Positions 1 to 10,868 of a stretch of 64,000 bases of DNA are shown piece after piece. Numbering within the stretch: position 1 is the stretch's first letter; the number at the start of each line of letters is the position of its first letter. Source of the stretch: Flavobacteriales bacterium (lineage in GTDB: Bacteria; Bacteroidota; Bacteroidia; Flavobacteriales_D; Sanyastnellaceae); contig JANQWV010000069.1 in NCBI GenBank assembly GCA_030729695.1, positions 1 to 64,000 of the forward strand, given 5' to 3'. Under the pieces are notes generated by a model. It was not told the DNA's origin, made no database searches, and was given only the letters and a program-made list of their open reading frames with translations. The position numbers and the translations under genes are program-made.

Positions 1-641
1 GAAGATGCCGAACGCATAATATCTATGAAATAGCGCTGATCTGCATCTAATTTAGATTGGGCCAGCTGCTCGGCCATTCCAACAATTCCATTTAATGGGG
101 TTCTAATTTCATGGCTCATGTTCGCTAAAAACATGGCTTTCGCTTTCGATGATTCTTCTGCCTTATGCTTGGCGTCCTTCAACTCAAATTCCATTTCCTT
201 CATATCGGTAATGTCCCAATGTATTCCAATCGAGCCATGAACATTTCCGTCATCTCCTATCAGTGGCGCAGCACTTACCAACCAATAACGTGTTTGTTTG
301 GCTTTATTTAATATTCGCAACTCATAAACATCTTCCTCACCTTCTATGCGTGATGCACGTCGAACCTTCATCCGTTCGCGCTCTATTTCATCTAATAATA
401 TTTCACCACCATCGCTTCCAATTAATTCTTCACAGCTAAAACCACTCATTTCGCAAAACGATTCGTTTGCGTGAATAATAGTCCCATCTGGATTTACTTC
501 CAATAATCCCAAACGAAAATTATCAATAATTCCCTTGAACTTCGCCGCGCGATTGATTATAAGCTTTTCGGTTGTCCCAGAAGACTGTTCCAATTCAGCA
601 ACTCGCTGACGCAAATATATTATTTCCTCTTCTGTGGTCAT
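1..641 (-). CDS. PAS-domain sensor histidine kinase, N-terminal part (runs off the left edge)
   Basis: Reverse-strand reading frame from ATG at 641 is open to the window edge. It translates as [19 protein letters not shown]...PAS-like region ([31 protein letters not shown])...[25 protein letters not shown], a classic HisKA H-box. Confidence 0.88.
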   Translation of the reverse strand, partial: MTTEEEIIYLRQRVAELEQSSGTTEKLIINRAAKFKGIIDNFRLGLLEVNPDGTIIHANESFCEMSGFSCEELIGSDGGEILLDEIERERMKVRRASRIEGEEDVYELRILNKAKQTRYWLVSAAPLIGDDGNVHGSIGIHWDITDMKEMEFELKDAKHKAEESSKAKAMFLANMSHEIRTPLNGIVGMAEQLAQSKLDADQRYFIDIMRSAS

Positions 642-707
642 GGGAATGCTAATTTAGACACAAACTGCTGATATAGGTACGCCAACTGCAAAATTTATTT
701 CATGAAA

Positions 708-729
708 AACCCCTTCATGCGAAGGGGTT
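708..729 (-). terminator. Rho-independent-type hairpin downstream of the 760-1251 gene
   Basis: Perfect 9-bp stem AACCCCTTC-ATGC-GAAGGGGTT, followed on the minus strand by a T-rich stretch (TTTTTCATG). Confidence 0.7.
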
Positions 730-759
730 GTTTCATACCTAACTAACCTAAACTTATAT

Positions 760-1251
760 TTATAATGCTTTTTCCCAAGTCATTTGAAGGAAGAATTTCG
801 CTCCGTTTGCTTGATGAATGTATTCGTCTTGTTGGAAAGCATTTGCAACATTCAATGTTGAAACACTTAATACGTTCCCAGATGCCGATTTCATAGTGAA
901 AGTATATTCGTCGGATTGAAGAACAATTCCAGGATACCATTTGAACATGTCGTCACCAGCTGCTATTACATCAATTGCTGAAAACACGACTTCACCACTC
1001 TTGTCTGCAATTTCAATCTTCACCCCTTGAAGGTTAGCATTTGCTCCTTCTGGTTGAAGCCACACGAAATTCAATCTAGCAACATCTTCACCTAAAACAG
1101 CTGTTGGAGCAGACTCGTCTGTGTTAGAAACACTAGTTGTGGTATCAGCCAAAGATATTGGTGATGTTGGCATGTAAAATTCTTTCTGACAAGATACAAG
1201 GCTAAGAGAAAGAACTGCTGCGAAGATGGAGATTGTGATTGCGTTTTTCAT
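760..1251 (-). CDS. Hypothetical secreted lipoprotein
   Basis: 163-aa ORF with lipoprotein-type signal (MKNAITISIFAAVLSLSLVSC). No recognised family. Confidence 0.75.
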   Translation of the reverse strand: MKNAITISIFAAVLSLSLVSCQKEFYMPTSPISLADTTTSVSNTDESAPTAVLGEDVARLNFVWLQPEGANANLQGVKIEIADKSGEVVFSAIDVIAAGDDMFKWYPGIVLQSDEYTFTMKSASGNVLSVSTLNVANAFQQDEYIHQANGAKFFLQMTWEKAL

Positions 1252-1329
1252 AAGTCAAATAGGTTATGCTTCTTTTACCCCTATCGACCAAAAAAGGTTA
1301 CACTTTTCTAAAAAAAACAGCAATTATTT

Positions 1330-4300
1330 TTATTTCGACACTGAAAACGGAATCGGAATGAAGACTTCATTGCCTTCAAACCTCAGTAAATACTGGCCAT
1401 TTGCCAAATTCGAAACATTGAAAGAATTTTGCTCGGCAAATAGATTTTCTTGCTGAACCACCCTTCCTGAAAGATCATAAACACGATAAGAAGTAGCAGA
1501 ATGCGTTCCTAAAGTGAAATTCAAGACCCCTTCAGTTGGATTCGGATACAACTTTGGCTCTGCTGCTGCGGATTCATCTATACCAACACAGCAAACATAA
1601 ATAACTTGGGTATCTCTGTTGGTACATCCGTTATCGTCTACATAATTATAGGTAATCTGATAAAAGCCGGGGGCTACCAACTCGGGATAAAACAGGTTTC
1701 CACTTACTCCAAACCCTGTGTAATAACCTCCGGTTGGAATTCCGGTCATCTCTACTGGAGGATCTCCCGCCATAACAGTGTCCTGTGAAAGGAAGAGAAC
1801 GGTTGGTTCAAACAACACGAAATAGTCAAATACTTCAGAGCTATTGGCACATCCGTTAGCGTCTGTGTACGTATAATACACCTGGTGTGCGCCGCCGCCA
1901 GCAATAGTCGGGTCAATGGTACTTCCAACAATTCCATCACCAACATAGGTTCCACCCAATGGCAAGCCAACTATTCCAACGGGATCTGCTGAAATACAAA
2001 TGCTATCCGTTGAAATACCCATTGCCACTTCTGGCAAATCAAAAACCTCAACACTCAATTGATTACTACTTCCTTCACACCCGTATTCATTAGTGCCGGT
2101 GCAGGAGTAGTTTCCCGATTCAGTAACTGTTATGGTTTGTGAAAGAGGCCCACTATTCCATTCGTAATTTTCACCTCCAGATGCGGTAAGATTCACCGAG
2201 GCATTGCCGCAAAATGTTAGCGGACCGTCTGCGGTAATGGTAATACTGGGTTGCGGTAAAACAGTAAAGGTGTAATCATCAGATCTGGTGCTGCAGCCAA
2301 CAGTCGAAGTTCCTATTAAAAAAACCGTAATCGGATCCGTTACTTCAAGCGCGGCGGTTGTATCGCCTGTTGACCAAAGAAAATGGTCTGCACCACCAGC
2401 GCACAAAACCGCCGATTTTCCATCACAAAAAATCGTGTCGCCAGTAATGTGAACGGTCAAATAAGGATAATCGCAGTTTTTCAATTTTCCGAAGAAGGCT
2501 TCGCCCCCGCCATTGTTTGCGGCGGTATATCCGCCGACGGCAAGGTTTAAAGACGCTGAACTGCCTGCAAAAAACATTTCTTGATTGGCATTTATCACAA
2601 GGTCACTCACCGACTCGTCCGCACTTCCACCTAAATAAGAACTCCAATAGCGGACACCATCTATGGAATATCCAGCGAAGACAATATCATTCAGCCCGCC
2701 ATTCGCGTTCTGAAAACCATTGTCGCCCAAATTTGAAGAGGTTGAATTTCCAGTAATGAAAACACTTCCTGCAGCGTCTGTTACAACACCCCAAAGCGAT
2801 TCGTTTCCAGAACCACCGTAATAGGTCTTCCAATTCACACTTCCATCAATTGTATAAGAGGCTAAATAACCATCGAAACTTCCTCCACCGTTAAACACTT
2901 GCGCAGCGCCTGGTGTTGAGATTCCGTTAATAGATCCTGATTTCCCCACTACATACAAACGATCTGCTGCAACATGAATAGCCTCGGCGCGATCTTCACT
3001 TGGTCCGCCAATGTAAGATGCCCATTCAATGACATTGCCCGAATTAATTTTCGCGAAAAAACCATCGTACGCACCGCCGCCGAACGTGTTCTGCTCACCG
3101 CCAGTAGCCATGCCTGCAGAAGAACTTGTTGTTCCTGTAAAATATAAATTGAAGTCACTCGTCGCCACTAAGTCTCCTGCCAATTCAGCACCGCTTCCAC
3201 CAAAATAAGTGTATCTCAAAAGGAATCCTCCCGGGTCAATCGTGCCTAAATAAAAATCACTTGCGCCACCACCGAATGCCGCTTGCAATGGGTCAAGCGT
3301 AATCAAGTCTGTTGAACTCGTTTCACCGATGAAATAAACTTCGCCTTGAAATCCTAAAGACAATGCTGTTAACTGCTCGTCGCCGCTTCCGCCGTAATAA
3401 GAGCACCATTCCAAAGTTCCGTCTGGAAACAACTTCAAAACAAATCCATCACGTGGGCCACCGCCGTAAACAGTCTGCTGACTCGCTGAAGCAAATGCCG
3501 ACATAGAACTCGTGCTTCCCGCGACATAAATTCCACCGTAAGGATCAACCACAATATCGTTTCCAACATCATTTCCTGTTCTGCCATAATACGTTGCCCA
3601 CAAGCGTTGATTCAAGGCGTTAAACTTCACCACATAAACATCATTGCTTCCACCCAACAATCCTTGATAACCCAAGTAAGAAATCAGAGTCGTTGAATTC
3701 GTTGCTCCTGTTAAATAATAATCTCCATTTGCATCGGTGAATATTCCACGTGAATCGTCGAGGCCTGTTCCGCCGTAATACGACGACCAAATAACTTCCG
3801 GATCTAATATTAACTCACCCTTGGTGTGCGAAGGAATTTCAAATTGAATGGCATTTTCATTCAAAATAAAGTTTCCGTCAATTTCTTTTCCTTGGTTGAA
3901 ATAAACTGGCTTTGCGTCACTCACTTGTCCCATTTCAGCTTTAATTAGTAGGCTGCCATTTGTGCATTTTTCCAATTCCTCTGCCCCTTCAACTTGCATT
4001 TTAATTTGCTTCGCTGCTGCTGCATTTTCAGCAATGAACTCATACTTCAATCCGCTTTCAGTGATATACATTCTCCAATCAACACCCGGGTAAACATTCG
4101 CAATAAACACCTCTTGGAATGCTCTCGCTTTAATCCATTCTCCATCTAAAATGTAATTTTCCGAATAAACAGATCGCAATGATTTTGAAACGGCACTCTC
4201 AGAAGCACCCTTCCAATTCACATCGACACGCTCAGCATGCACACCCTCGCCATCATAGCGCTTGAATTGGTAGGTTAATCCGTTCTTTCGAACAAACACC

Positions 4301-4467
4301 TCCATTTCTGAAGTCGCATAAGTAAACAACACCGACTGGTCCAACTGACCTTTTTCATTTTTTACTTGCCCCTTATTCTCAATGAAAAAAGTATCATTCG
4401 CCTTGGCGAAATTGCAAGAGAAAAGCGCAATAGTTGCAGTAAGGAATAGCGTGTAGAGAAATTTCAT
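1330..4467 (-). CDS. SBBP-repeat secreted protein with C-terminal T9SS sorting domain
   Basis: 1045-aa ORF with signal peptide, seven W-x-x-Y-x-GG repeats (e.g. WSSYYGGTGLDDSRGIFTDANGDYYLTG), Ig-like segments, and a C-terminal LYPNPTEGVLNF...YDLSGRVV...NGQYLLRF type A sorting domain. Confidence 0.88.
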   Translation of the reverse strand: MKFLYTLFLTATIALFSCNFAKANDTFFIENKGQVKNEKGQLDQSVLFTYATSEMEVFVRKNGLTYQFKRYDGEGVHAERVDVNWKGASESAVSKSLRSVYSENYILDGEWIKARAFQEVFIANVYPGVDWRMYITESGLKYEFIAENAAAAKQIKMQVEGAEELEKCTNGSLLIKAEMGQVSDAKPVYFNQGKEIDGNFILNENAIQFEIPSHTKGELILDPEVIWSSYYGGTGLDDSRGIFTDANGDYYLTGATNSTTLISYLGYQGLLGGSNDVYVVKFNALNQRLWATYYGRTGNDVGNDIVVDPYGGIYVAGSTSSMSAFASASQQTVYGGGPRDGFVLKLFPDGTLEWCSYYGGSGDEQLTALSLGFQGEVYFIGETSSTDLITLDPLQAAFGGGASDFYLGTIDPGGFLLRYTYFGGSGAELAGDLVATSDFNLYFTGTTSSSAGMATGGEQNTFGGGAYDGFFAKINSGNVIEWASYIGGPSEDRAEAIHVAADRLYVVGKSGSINGISTPGAAQVFNGGGSFDGYLASYTIDGSVNWKTYYGGSGNESLWGVVTDAAGSVFITGNSTSSNLGDNGFQNANGGLNDIVFAGYSIDGVRYWSSYLGGSADESVSDLVINANQEMFFAGSSASLNLAVGGYTAANNGGGEAFFGKLKNCDYPYLTVHITGDTIFCDGKSAVLCAGGADHFLWSTGDTTAALEVTDPITVFLIGTSTVGCSTRSDDYTFTVLPQPSITITADGPLTFCGNASVNLTASGGENYEWNSGPLSQTITVTESGNYSCTGTNEYGCEGSSNQLSVEVFDLPEVAMGISTDSICISADPVGIVGLPLGGTYVGDGIVGSTIDPTIAGGGAHQVYYTYTDANGCANSSEVFDYFVLFEPTVLFLSQDTVMAGDPPVEMTGIPTGGYYTGFGVSGNLFYPELVAPGFYQITYNYVDDNGCTNRDTQVIYVCCVGIDESAAAEPKLYPNPTEGVLNFTLGTHSATSYRVYDLSGRVVQQENLFAEQNSFNVSNLANGQYLLRFEGNEVFIPIPFSVSK
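2470..3790 (-). repeat. Seven coding SBBP repeats, period 186-192 nt
   Basis: Equivalent W/R codons occur at about 3789, 3600, 3408, 3216, 3024, 2832 and 2646 (steps of 189, 192, 192, 192, 192 and 186 nt). Confidence 0.85.
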
Positions 4468-4561
4468 GCTTGGAGTGTTTTGCTTAATACGCTAATGTAA
4501 GAATTTGGTTTCAGCAGAACCGAATGTTCATTCGAACCTTACAAACCATGCAGTGTTAAAT

Positions 4562-5884
4562 CTACCTAAAGATACTCAACCGCTCTGCATCCAAGCGAAT
4601 CATAATGAATAAGAGTATGGTAAACGCCATAAGCGAAGATCCGCCGTAACTGAAGAAGGGCAGAGGAATACCAATGATCGGCGCTAATCCGAGCACCATT
4701 CCAATATTAATTAGCACGTGCATAAATATAATGGCAGCAACGCAATAACCATACACACGAGAAAACTGAGAACGCTGACGTTCTGCCAAGGCCACAAGTC
4801 GATAGATGAGTGCGAAGAATAATAAAATGACAAGTACGCTTCCAACAAAGCCCCACTCTTCAGCGACTGCGCTGAAAATAAAATCGGTCCATTGCTCCGG
4901 AACGTAGTTGTTCTGAGTCATTGGCCCTTGGTGAAACCCTCTTCCCAACAAACCTCCAGAACCAACTGTAATCTTCGCCATCTCTGAATTGTAGCTAGCG
5001 TCTTCGCGTTCTACCGGAAGTGAAAGCATTACATAGATTCTTTCCTTGTGGTGCTTTTCAAGCACGTTATCTACAATGTAGTTAATGGAAAATGCAAGGC
5101 TAGAAGCCAACACCAATGAAATAACTATCACTGAGTAGAGCATTCTCCTTGATCGAGGAACAATAAAATTTCGAACGAAAATCAATGCGAGAATAGCTAA
5201 TCCAAGCAATGAAATGAGAAACGTCCAAATCGAACTTTGCTCTCCGAAATACGGATAAGTCGTGCGACCTGCACCAATAACAATACTCAGCGTTCCAATA
5301 ACAACGCTCGCGAATCCGGCTATCAAGACATTGCCCGACATTCCTTCGCGATACATGACCAAAATAAACGCAAGAAAAGTAAGCAACGAACCCACATCGG
5401 GTTGAAGAAGAATGAGCATGGCGGGCAATCCGATTATAGCAAATGCTTGAATTCGCGTCCGTAGATTTTTTAATTGTACTCCAGAACTGGAAATGAATTT
5501 CGAGAGAAATAATCCTACACCAATCTTAGAGAACTCGCTGGGCTGTATTCCAAAATCACCTATTCCAAACCAAGCCTTTGCCCCATTTACTTCCTTACCA
5601 ATAACCAATACCAACATGAGTAAAAGCACAAAGAATAGATAGATGTATATCGCAAACTTATTAAAGACCTCTGCATCTAGGTACAGAATTACAACAATCA
5701 AAAACGCACACACACCAATCCAAACGAGCTGTTTACCATACTCTTCAGAAAATGTAAACGGACTTGGTGTTAACGGATTGAATGCCGCGCTGTATATCGT
5801 GAGCCAACCAAACAATACAAGCACTCCGTAGAGCGCAATTGTGCCCCAATCGAGTTGTAAGTTTTGTTTGTTCGACGCTGCCAT
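4562..5884 (-). CDS. rodA: Rod shape-determining protein RodA (SEDS family)
   Basis: 440-aa multi-pass protein with SEDS motifs (QPDVGSLLTF, VPEQWTDFIFSAVAEEWGFVG, PLPFFSYGGSSLM), adjacent to PBP2. Confidence 0.95.
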   Translation of the reverse strand: MAASNKQNLQLDWGTIALYGVLVLFGWLTIYSAAFNPLTPSPFTFSEEYGKQLVWIGVCAFLIVVILYLDAEVFNKFAIYIYLFFVLLLMLVLVIGKEVNGAKAWFGIGDFGIQPSEFSKIGVGLFLSKFISSSGVQLKNLRTRIQAFAIIGLPAMLILLQPDVGSLLTFLAFILVMYREGMSGNVLIAGFASVVIGTLSIVIGAGRTTYPYFGEQSSIWTFLISLLGLAILALIFVRNFIVPRSRRMLYSVIVISLVLASSLAFSINYIVDNVLEKHHKERIYVMLSLPVEREDASYNSEMAKITVGSGGLLGRGFHQGPMTQNNYVPEQWTDFIFSAVAEEWGFVGSVLVILLFFALIYRLVALAERQRSQFSRVYGYCVAAIIFMHVLINIGMVLGLAPIIGIPLPFFSYGGSSLMAFTILLFIMIRLDAERLSIFR

Positions 5885-7692
5885 TAATTCAAAATTTTGG
5901 CGTTCATGATTAGCTCCTCTCTTCCTGTATTGGTGGTTCCTCCCTTCAAGTATTTTTCAATCATTAAACTTGAAATAGGCGCGGCCCAAGTTCCTCCGAA
6001 ACCTGCGTATTCAACATAAACAGCTAAAGCAATTTTTGGATTTTCCTTTGGTGCGAAACAAACAAACACACTGTGATCCTCGCGAGGCTCGTTCTGAACG
6101 GTTCCAGTCTTACCGCAAATGACAATGTCTGAAAGCTTAATGCTGTTTGCTGTTCCGTCAGGACCAACAACTTTTTCCATAGCGTTAACAACCGTTTCGA
6201 AGTATTCTGGTTTAACGCCTACATCGACGCGAGTAACATATTCCGTGCGTGCAGAACCCCCTCTTCCGATTTGCTTCACCGTATGCGGTGGAACATAGAA
6301 CCCGCGGTTCGCTATGATGCACGCCAGATTACACATCTGAACTGGGTTAATCAGCAACTCACCTTCACCAATAGCAATTGAATATATAGTTGAGAAATTC
6401 CATCCGTTTACTCCGTACTTCTTGTTGTAATATTCAGTGCTCGGAACATTCCCTTTTTTCATATTCGGTAAGTCACTACCTAAGTTTGAACCGAATCCCA
6501 ATTTTCGAATTTGCTCGTTCCAAATTGAAAGTCCTATGGCAGCATCTTTCGCGCGATTGTTCGGATCTCTATTCGCTTCCACCACACGTTGTAAAACCCC
6601 TCTGAAATAAGGATTGCACGAATGAACAATCGCCATCTCCAAGTCGTCCATGCTGTGTGCGCCGTGACAACCGATTAGACTTCTGTTACATGCAATGCGC
6701 GTGTCTTTGGTAATTGATCCCAATTGCAACGCTGTTAGCGATTGCGCCAACTTGAAAATAGACCCTGGTCTGTACTGCGCTTGCGTAGCGCGATTAAAGA
6801 GCGGTTTTAAAGGGTTCTTCGCTAAAGCCGCAAAGTTTTGTCCGCGCGCTCTACCCACCAATAAATTCGGGTCGAAAGTCGGCGCAGAAACCAAGGCCAA
6901 AATTTCTCCAGTAGATGGCTCAATAGCGACAATACATCCACGCTTGTTCTGCATTAGTTTTTCCCCGTACTTCTGTAACTCCGCATCAATGGTTGAATAC
7001 AAATCCACTCCTTCTTGCGCCGCGCTGTCTAACTGACCGTTCGCTACGCTGTGCTCTACACCAAGGTTATCGCGATAAACATATTTTATTCCGCGCTTTC
7101 CGCGCAACTCTTTCTCGTATGATTTTTCAATTCCACTCAATCCAATGTAGTCACCTTTGCGGTAATCGGGATGTGACTTCAAAATATCTCCATTCACTTC
7201 ACCAACATCACCAAGCACCAGCGCACCTAAACTTTCAGGATACGTCCGTAAGGTTCTTGCCTGAACAAAAAATCCTGGAAACTTATACAACCGCTCTGCA
7301 AAAATCGCATACTCTTCCGGAAGCATTTGCTTGATCACCGGAGAAGGTTTGTACTTAACGTTCGGATATGTGACAGACTTCTTTAAGATTTCTTTTAGTT
7401 CTTCGTAAGGCAAATTCACCAACTTACAAAAATCCAATGTGTCGAAAGGCTGAAGATCTTTCGGTAAAACCATTAAGTCGTAAACGGTCTGATTCGTTAC
7501 CAAGACTTTTCCGTTACGATCGAAGATGTTTCCTCTAGACGGGTAAACAACTACCTCGCGCTCTGTTAGACGAGAGCCTTTATTTTTCCACTCACTGGTA
7601 GCAACCTGCAACGCAAAGAGACGCGCTATGTATATCACACAGATGGTTCCAACAATAAACAAGAAAGTGTACCGGCGGTTGTCGTTGTTCAA
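5884..7692 (-). CDS. mrdA: Penicillin-binding protein 2
   Basis: 602-aa class B PBP: N-terminal TM, YRPGSIFKLAQ (SxxK), CGKTGTVQN (KTG), in the mre operon. Confidence 0.94.
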   Translation of the reverse strand: MNNDNRRYTFLFIVGTICVIYIARLFALQVATSEWKNKGSRLTEREVVVYPSRGNIFDRNGKVLVTNQTVYDLMVLPKDLQPFDTLDFCKLVNLPYEELKEILKKSVTYPNVKYKPSPVIKQMLPEEYAIFAERLYKFPGFFVQARTLRTYPESLGALVLGDVGEVNGDILKSHPDYRKGDYIGLSGIEKSYEKELRGKRGIKYVYRDNLGVEHSVANGQLDSAAQEGVDLYSTIDAELQKYGEKLMQNKRGCIVAIEPSTGEILALVSAPTFDPNLLVGRARGQNFAALAKNPLKPLFNRATQAQYRPGSIFKLAQSLTALQLGSITKDTRIACNRSLIGCHGAHSMDDLEMAIVHSCNPYFRGVLQRVVEANRDPNNRAKDAAIGLSIWNEQIRKLGFGSNLGSDLPNMKKGNVPSTEYYNKKYGVNGWNFSTIYSIAIGEGELLINPVQMCNLACIIANRGFYVPPHTVKQIGRGGSARTEYVTRVDVGVKPEYFETVVNAMEKVVGPDGTANSIKLSDIVICGKTGTVQNEPREDHSVFVCFAPKENPKIALAVYVEYAGFGGTWAAPISSLMIEKYLKGGTTNTGREELIMNAKILN

Positions 7693-7697
7693 GGTAA

Positions 7698-8204
7698 TTA
7701 GCTGCTTTTCTTATTTGGCGAAATTAAGAGTTGCGCCAAAATCATCAGCAATAAAGTTGCAATAGAACTTAACAAAATATGAAACAACTGGAAGAAGAAT
7801 TTATCCCAGCGTAAAAACTCGAAAAAGATTAACCACGTGTGATGAGCAAACGTCAATATCCCGGCGTATGTGGTATACCAAGCCAAGCCCATCTTATGAA
7901 TGGTAGGCTTCAAATTCGAATCGTAACCCTCACGCGGGGCCAACATGTTTTGCACCAACGGTTGCAAGAATGCAAGAAGCAAACATGCCGAAGTGTGCAG
8001 ACCTGGAGGACCTGTGAACAAGTCCATAAGTATTCCAGTGAAAAATCCAATCAACAACATCGCCCATCTTGGCGTGTCGAACGGAAACATAAGCAAACTA
8101 AAAATATAAATAAATGGAAGAACTAATCCGTCGAACAACTGAATTCTGCTAACCACCAAAGCTTGCAAAAGCACGAATAGAAATATGCGCAAATAGTTCA
8201 TCAT
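7698..8204 (-). CDS. mreD: Rod shape-determining protein MreD
   Basis: 168-aa hydrophobic protein between mreC and PBP2. Confidence 0.88.
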   Translation of the reverse strand: MMNYLRIFLFVLLQALVVSRIQLFDGLVLPFIYIFSLLMFPFDTPRWAMLLIGFFTGILMDLFTGPPGLHTSACLLLAFLQPLVQNMLAPREGYDSNLKPTIHKMGLAWYTTYAGILTFAHHTWLIFFEFLRWDKFFFQLFHILLSSIATLLLMILAQLLISPNKKSS

Positions 8205-9040
8205 TCTTCTCCTCCGTCTGCAATGATTTGTTGTTGTTGAAGAGAATCAATCTCCATTTTCTGAAGATTCTTCACCACTTGAACCCATGCCACTTTTCTG
8301 TAGTCGGTTGCCAATTTCACTTTTATCCTATGGAAGTTTTCTTCCGGTTTGTCTTCCAATGCTTCCACACTTCCTATTAGCATTCCCTCGGGGAAGTGAC
8401 TTGAAAATCCTGTTGTAATAACCGTATCACCAACATTGATGTACACGTGTTTCGGAATTTCCTTCACGAATGCAAACAATGGATCTCCACCCGGCCATTC
8501 TAAAATTCCAAATTCCCCTGTTCCCTTCATCTTCACCGAGCCCTGGAATTTCGTGTGAAGAATAGGCATGACTATCGAATAATTCTCACTCACACTGCTC
8601 ACGATTCCGACAATACTTCCGTTCGCAATTACACCCATCTCAATGCCAATGCCTTCAGCATATCCCTTGTTCAGGGTGAGGTAATTTCGTTTGCGACTAA
8701 CGGTGGCGTTGACAACTTTAGCAGGTGTATATGTGAATTGCTGACGCACGCCTTGCGCTTTAAACGTAGCAGTATCAGAGGTGATATAATTTTCTGGAAG
8801 TAGGCTGCGCAATGCTGCGTTTTCAATTGCCAACTGATCATTGATTTCAGCAAGTCTTAAATAACTCGTGAACTCATCGCGCTTTTCATAAATGTACCCG
8901 GCGAAATCAGAACTGTGACGAATAAATTCTTTGCGATGAAAATTGTTTTCGGAAAACAAAACAATCAGTGAAAAAACTTGAAGCACTAGGAACAACAAAA
9001 GCATGTGAAATCGTTGCAATAATGCTAAAAGATTACCCAT
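8201..9040 (-). CDS. mreC: Rod shape-determining protein MreC
   Basis: 279-aa with N-terminal TM, coiled coil and MreC core (NYLTLNKGYAEGIGIEMGVIANGSIVGIVSSV), next to mreB. Confidence 0.93.
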   Translation of the reverse strand: MGNLLALLQRFHMLLLFLVLQVFSLIVLFSENNFHRKEFIRHSSDFAGYIYEKRDEFTSYLRLAEINDQLAIENAALRSLLPENYITSDTATFKAQGVRQQFTYTPAKVVNATVSRKRNYLTLNKGYAEGIGIEMGVIANGSIVGIVSSVSENYSIVMPILHTKFQGSVKMKGTGEFGILEWPGGDPLFAFVKEIPKHVYINVGDTVITTGFSSHFPEGMLIGSVEALEDKPEENFHRIKVKLATDYRKVAWVQVVKNLQKMEIDSLQQQQIIADGGEE

Positions 9041-9060
9041 TCTGCTTTCGTGTTAACGAA

Positions 9061-10086
9061 TTACTCGCGCATTAAGAATTGGAAACGGTTGATGTTCTTC
9101 AACGCAATACCTGTGCCTCTTGCTACTGCACGCAACGGATCGTCTGCTACGTGAACAGGCAATTTCGTTTTACGATTAATACGAACATCTAATCCACGAA
9201 GCAATGCACCACCACCCGCTAGGTAAATACCTGTTTTGAAAATATCTGCAGATAATTCAGGAGGTGTATTTTCTAAACAACTCATGATTGCTTCTTCAAT
9301 TTTTGAAATTGATTTGTTCAATGCGTGAGCAATCTCTTTGTAAGAAACCATGATTTCTTTCGGAACACCGGTTACCAAGTCACGACCGCGAACACTGTAG
9401 TCAGCAGGAGGATTCTCTAAATCGTCAATGGCAGCACCTACTTCAATTTTAATTTGCTCTGCTGTGCGCTCTCCAATTAAAATGTTGTGATGACGACGCA
9501 TGTAATCTTCGATGTCTTGAGTAAGTTCATCTCCAGCTACACGAATGTTCTTATCTGTTACAATTCCACCCAATGCGATTACTGCAATTTCGGAAGTACC
9601 ACCTCCGATATCGATAATCATATTACCCATTGGTTCTTCAACGTCTACACCAATACCAATTGCTGCAGCCATTGGTTCGTGAATCAAATAAACTTCTTTT
9701 GCTCCTGCATGTTCCGCAGAATCTTTTACCGCACGCTTTTCAACTTCAGTAATACCAGATGGAATACAAATTACCATTCTCAATGAAGGCTGAAACATTT
9801 TCCCGCCCTTGTTAATCATTTTGATTAACCCTTTGATCATATCCTCAGCAGCATGGAAATCGGCAATTACACCGTCTTTCAACGGACGAATTGTTTTAAT
9901 GTTCTCGTGAGTTTTACCATGCATCTGTTGCGCTAAGCGTCCAACGGCAACAGTTCTACCTGAAACGCGGTCGCGAGCAATGATTGATGGTTCATCTACA
10001 ACAACCTTATCGTTCATGATAATGATTGTGTTTGCCGTACCTAAGTCAATGGCAATTTCTTGTGTTAGGAAACTAAAAAGTCCCAT
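9061..10086 (-). CDS. mreB: Rod shape-determining protein MreB
   Basis: 341-aa actin-like ATPase: IAIDLGTANTIIIM, MIIDIGGGTSEIAVI, GIYLAGGGALLRG. Confidence 0.97.
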   Translation of the reverse strand: MGLFSFLTQEIAIDLGTANTIIIMNDKVVVDEPSIIARDRVSGRTVAVGRLAQQMHGKTHENIKTIRPLKDGVIADFHAAEDMIKGLIKMINKGGKMFQPSLRMVICIPSGITEVEKRAVKDSAEHAGAKEVYLIHEPMAAAIGIGVDVEEPMGNMIIDIGGGTSEIAVIALGGIVTDKNIRVAGDELTQDIEDYMRRHHNILIGERTAEQIKIEVGAAIDDLENPPADYSVRGRDLVTGVPKEIMVSYKEIAHALNKSISKIEEAIMSCLENTPPELSADIFKTGIYLAGGGALLRGLDVRINRKTKLPVHVADDPLRAVARGTGIALKNINRFQFLMRE

Positions 10087-10181
10087 GCTTGTCCTTCTTT
10101 AAAATCGGTTAATTGAAAACGCTTGGATAAGTTACAAAGATAAGCGCGCAACAAGCTTTCTAACGAATTGCGAAGAATTTT

Positions 10182-10210
10182 TTTGTGGCGTTTGTTTTGG
10201 GTTAAATTCG
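10182..10210 (+). promoter_or_regulatory. Candidate Bacteroidota-type promoter for the superoxide dismutase gene
   Basis: TTTG (10182-10185), 17-nt gap, TAAATTCG (10203-10210), close to the consensus TTTG-N19-TAnnTTTG, just upstream of the ATG at 10224. Confidence 0.4.
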
Positions 10211-10223
10211 CAAAAAAATAACT

Positions 10224-10823
10224 ATGTCATTCGAACTACCAAACTTACCTTACGCATACGACGCACTTGAGCCACATATCGATGCGCGTACCATGGAAAT
10301 TCACCACAGCAAGCATCACGCTGCATACACTACAAACCTAAACAACGCTATTGCTGGAACCGATTTAGAAAATCTTTCTATCGAAGAAGTTATGGTGAAG
10401 GGTTTTGAAAATGCTGCGATTAGAAACAACGGCGGTGGATTCTACAATCACAACCTATTTTGGGAACTTCTTTCACCAAATGGTGGAAAAGTGACTCCAA
10501 CCTTGGAAGCCGCAATTAACGAGGCTTTCGGATCATTCGACGCATTCAAAGATTTGTTCGTGAAAGCTGCAATGACTCGCTTCGGTTCAGGTTGGGCTTG
10601 GTTGTGTGTGAAAGACGGAAAACTTGAAGTGTGCTCAACACCAAATCAAGACAATCCATTGATGCCAGGAGTTGGTTGTTCTGGATTTCCAATTTTAGGC
10701 TTAGACGTTTGGGAACATGCGTACTACCTGAACTATCAGAACAGACGTCCAGATTACATTCAAGCTTTTTTCAATGTAATTAATTGGGAAGTGGTTGAAG
10801 CTCGCTACAACAGCGCGAAGTAA
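10224..10823 (+). CDS. sodA: Superoxide dismutase, Fe/Mn family
   Basis: 199 aa: [38 protein letters not shown]...GSGWAWL...[20 protein letters not shown], diagnostic for Fe/Mn SOD. Confidence 0.96.
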   Translation: MSFELPNLPYAYDALEPHIDARTMEIHHSKHHAAYTTNLNNAIAGTDLENLSIEEVMVKGFENAAIRNNGGGFYNHNLFWELLSPNGGKVTPTLEAAINEAFGSFDAFKDLFVKAAMTRFGSGWAWLCVKDGKLEVCSTPNQDNPLMPGVGCSGFPILGLDVWEHAYYLNYQNRRPDYIQAFFNVINWEVVEARYNSAK

Positions 10824-10843
10824 TTCTTCCATCTAGAATAATG

Positions 10844-10868
10844 AAGCCCTCGAGATTCTCGGGGGCTT
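10844..10868. terminator. Bidirectional terminator between sod and lptB
   Basis: 11-bp stem AAGCCCTCGAG / CTCGGGGGCTT with a 3-nt loop between convergent genes, followed by a T-rich stretch (ATTCTTTTCT). Confidence 0.75.
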
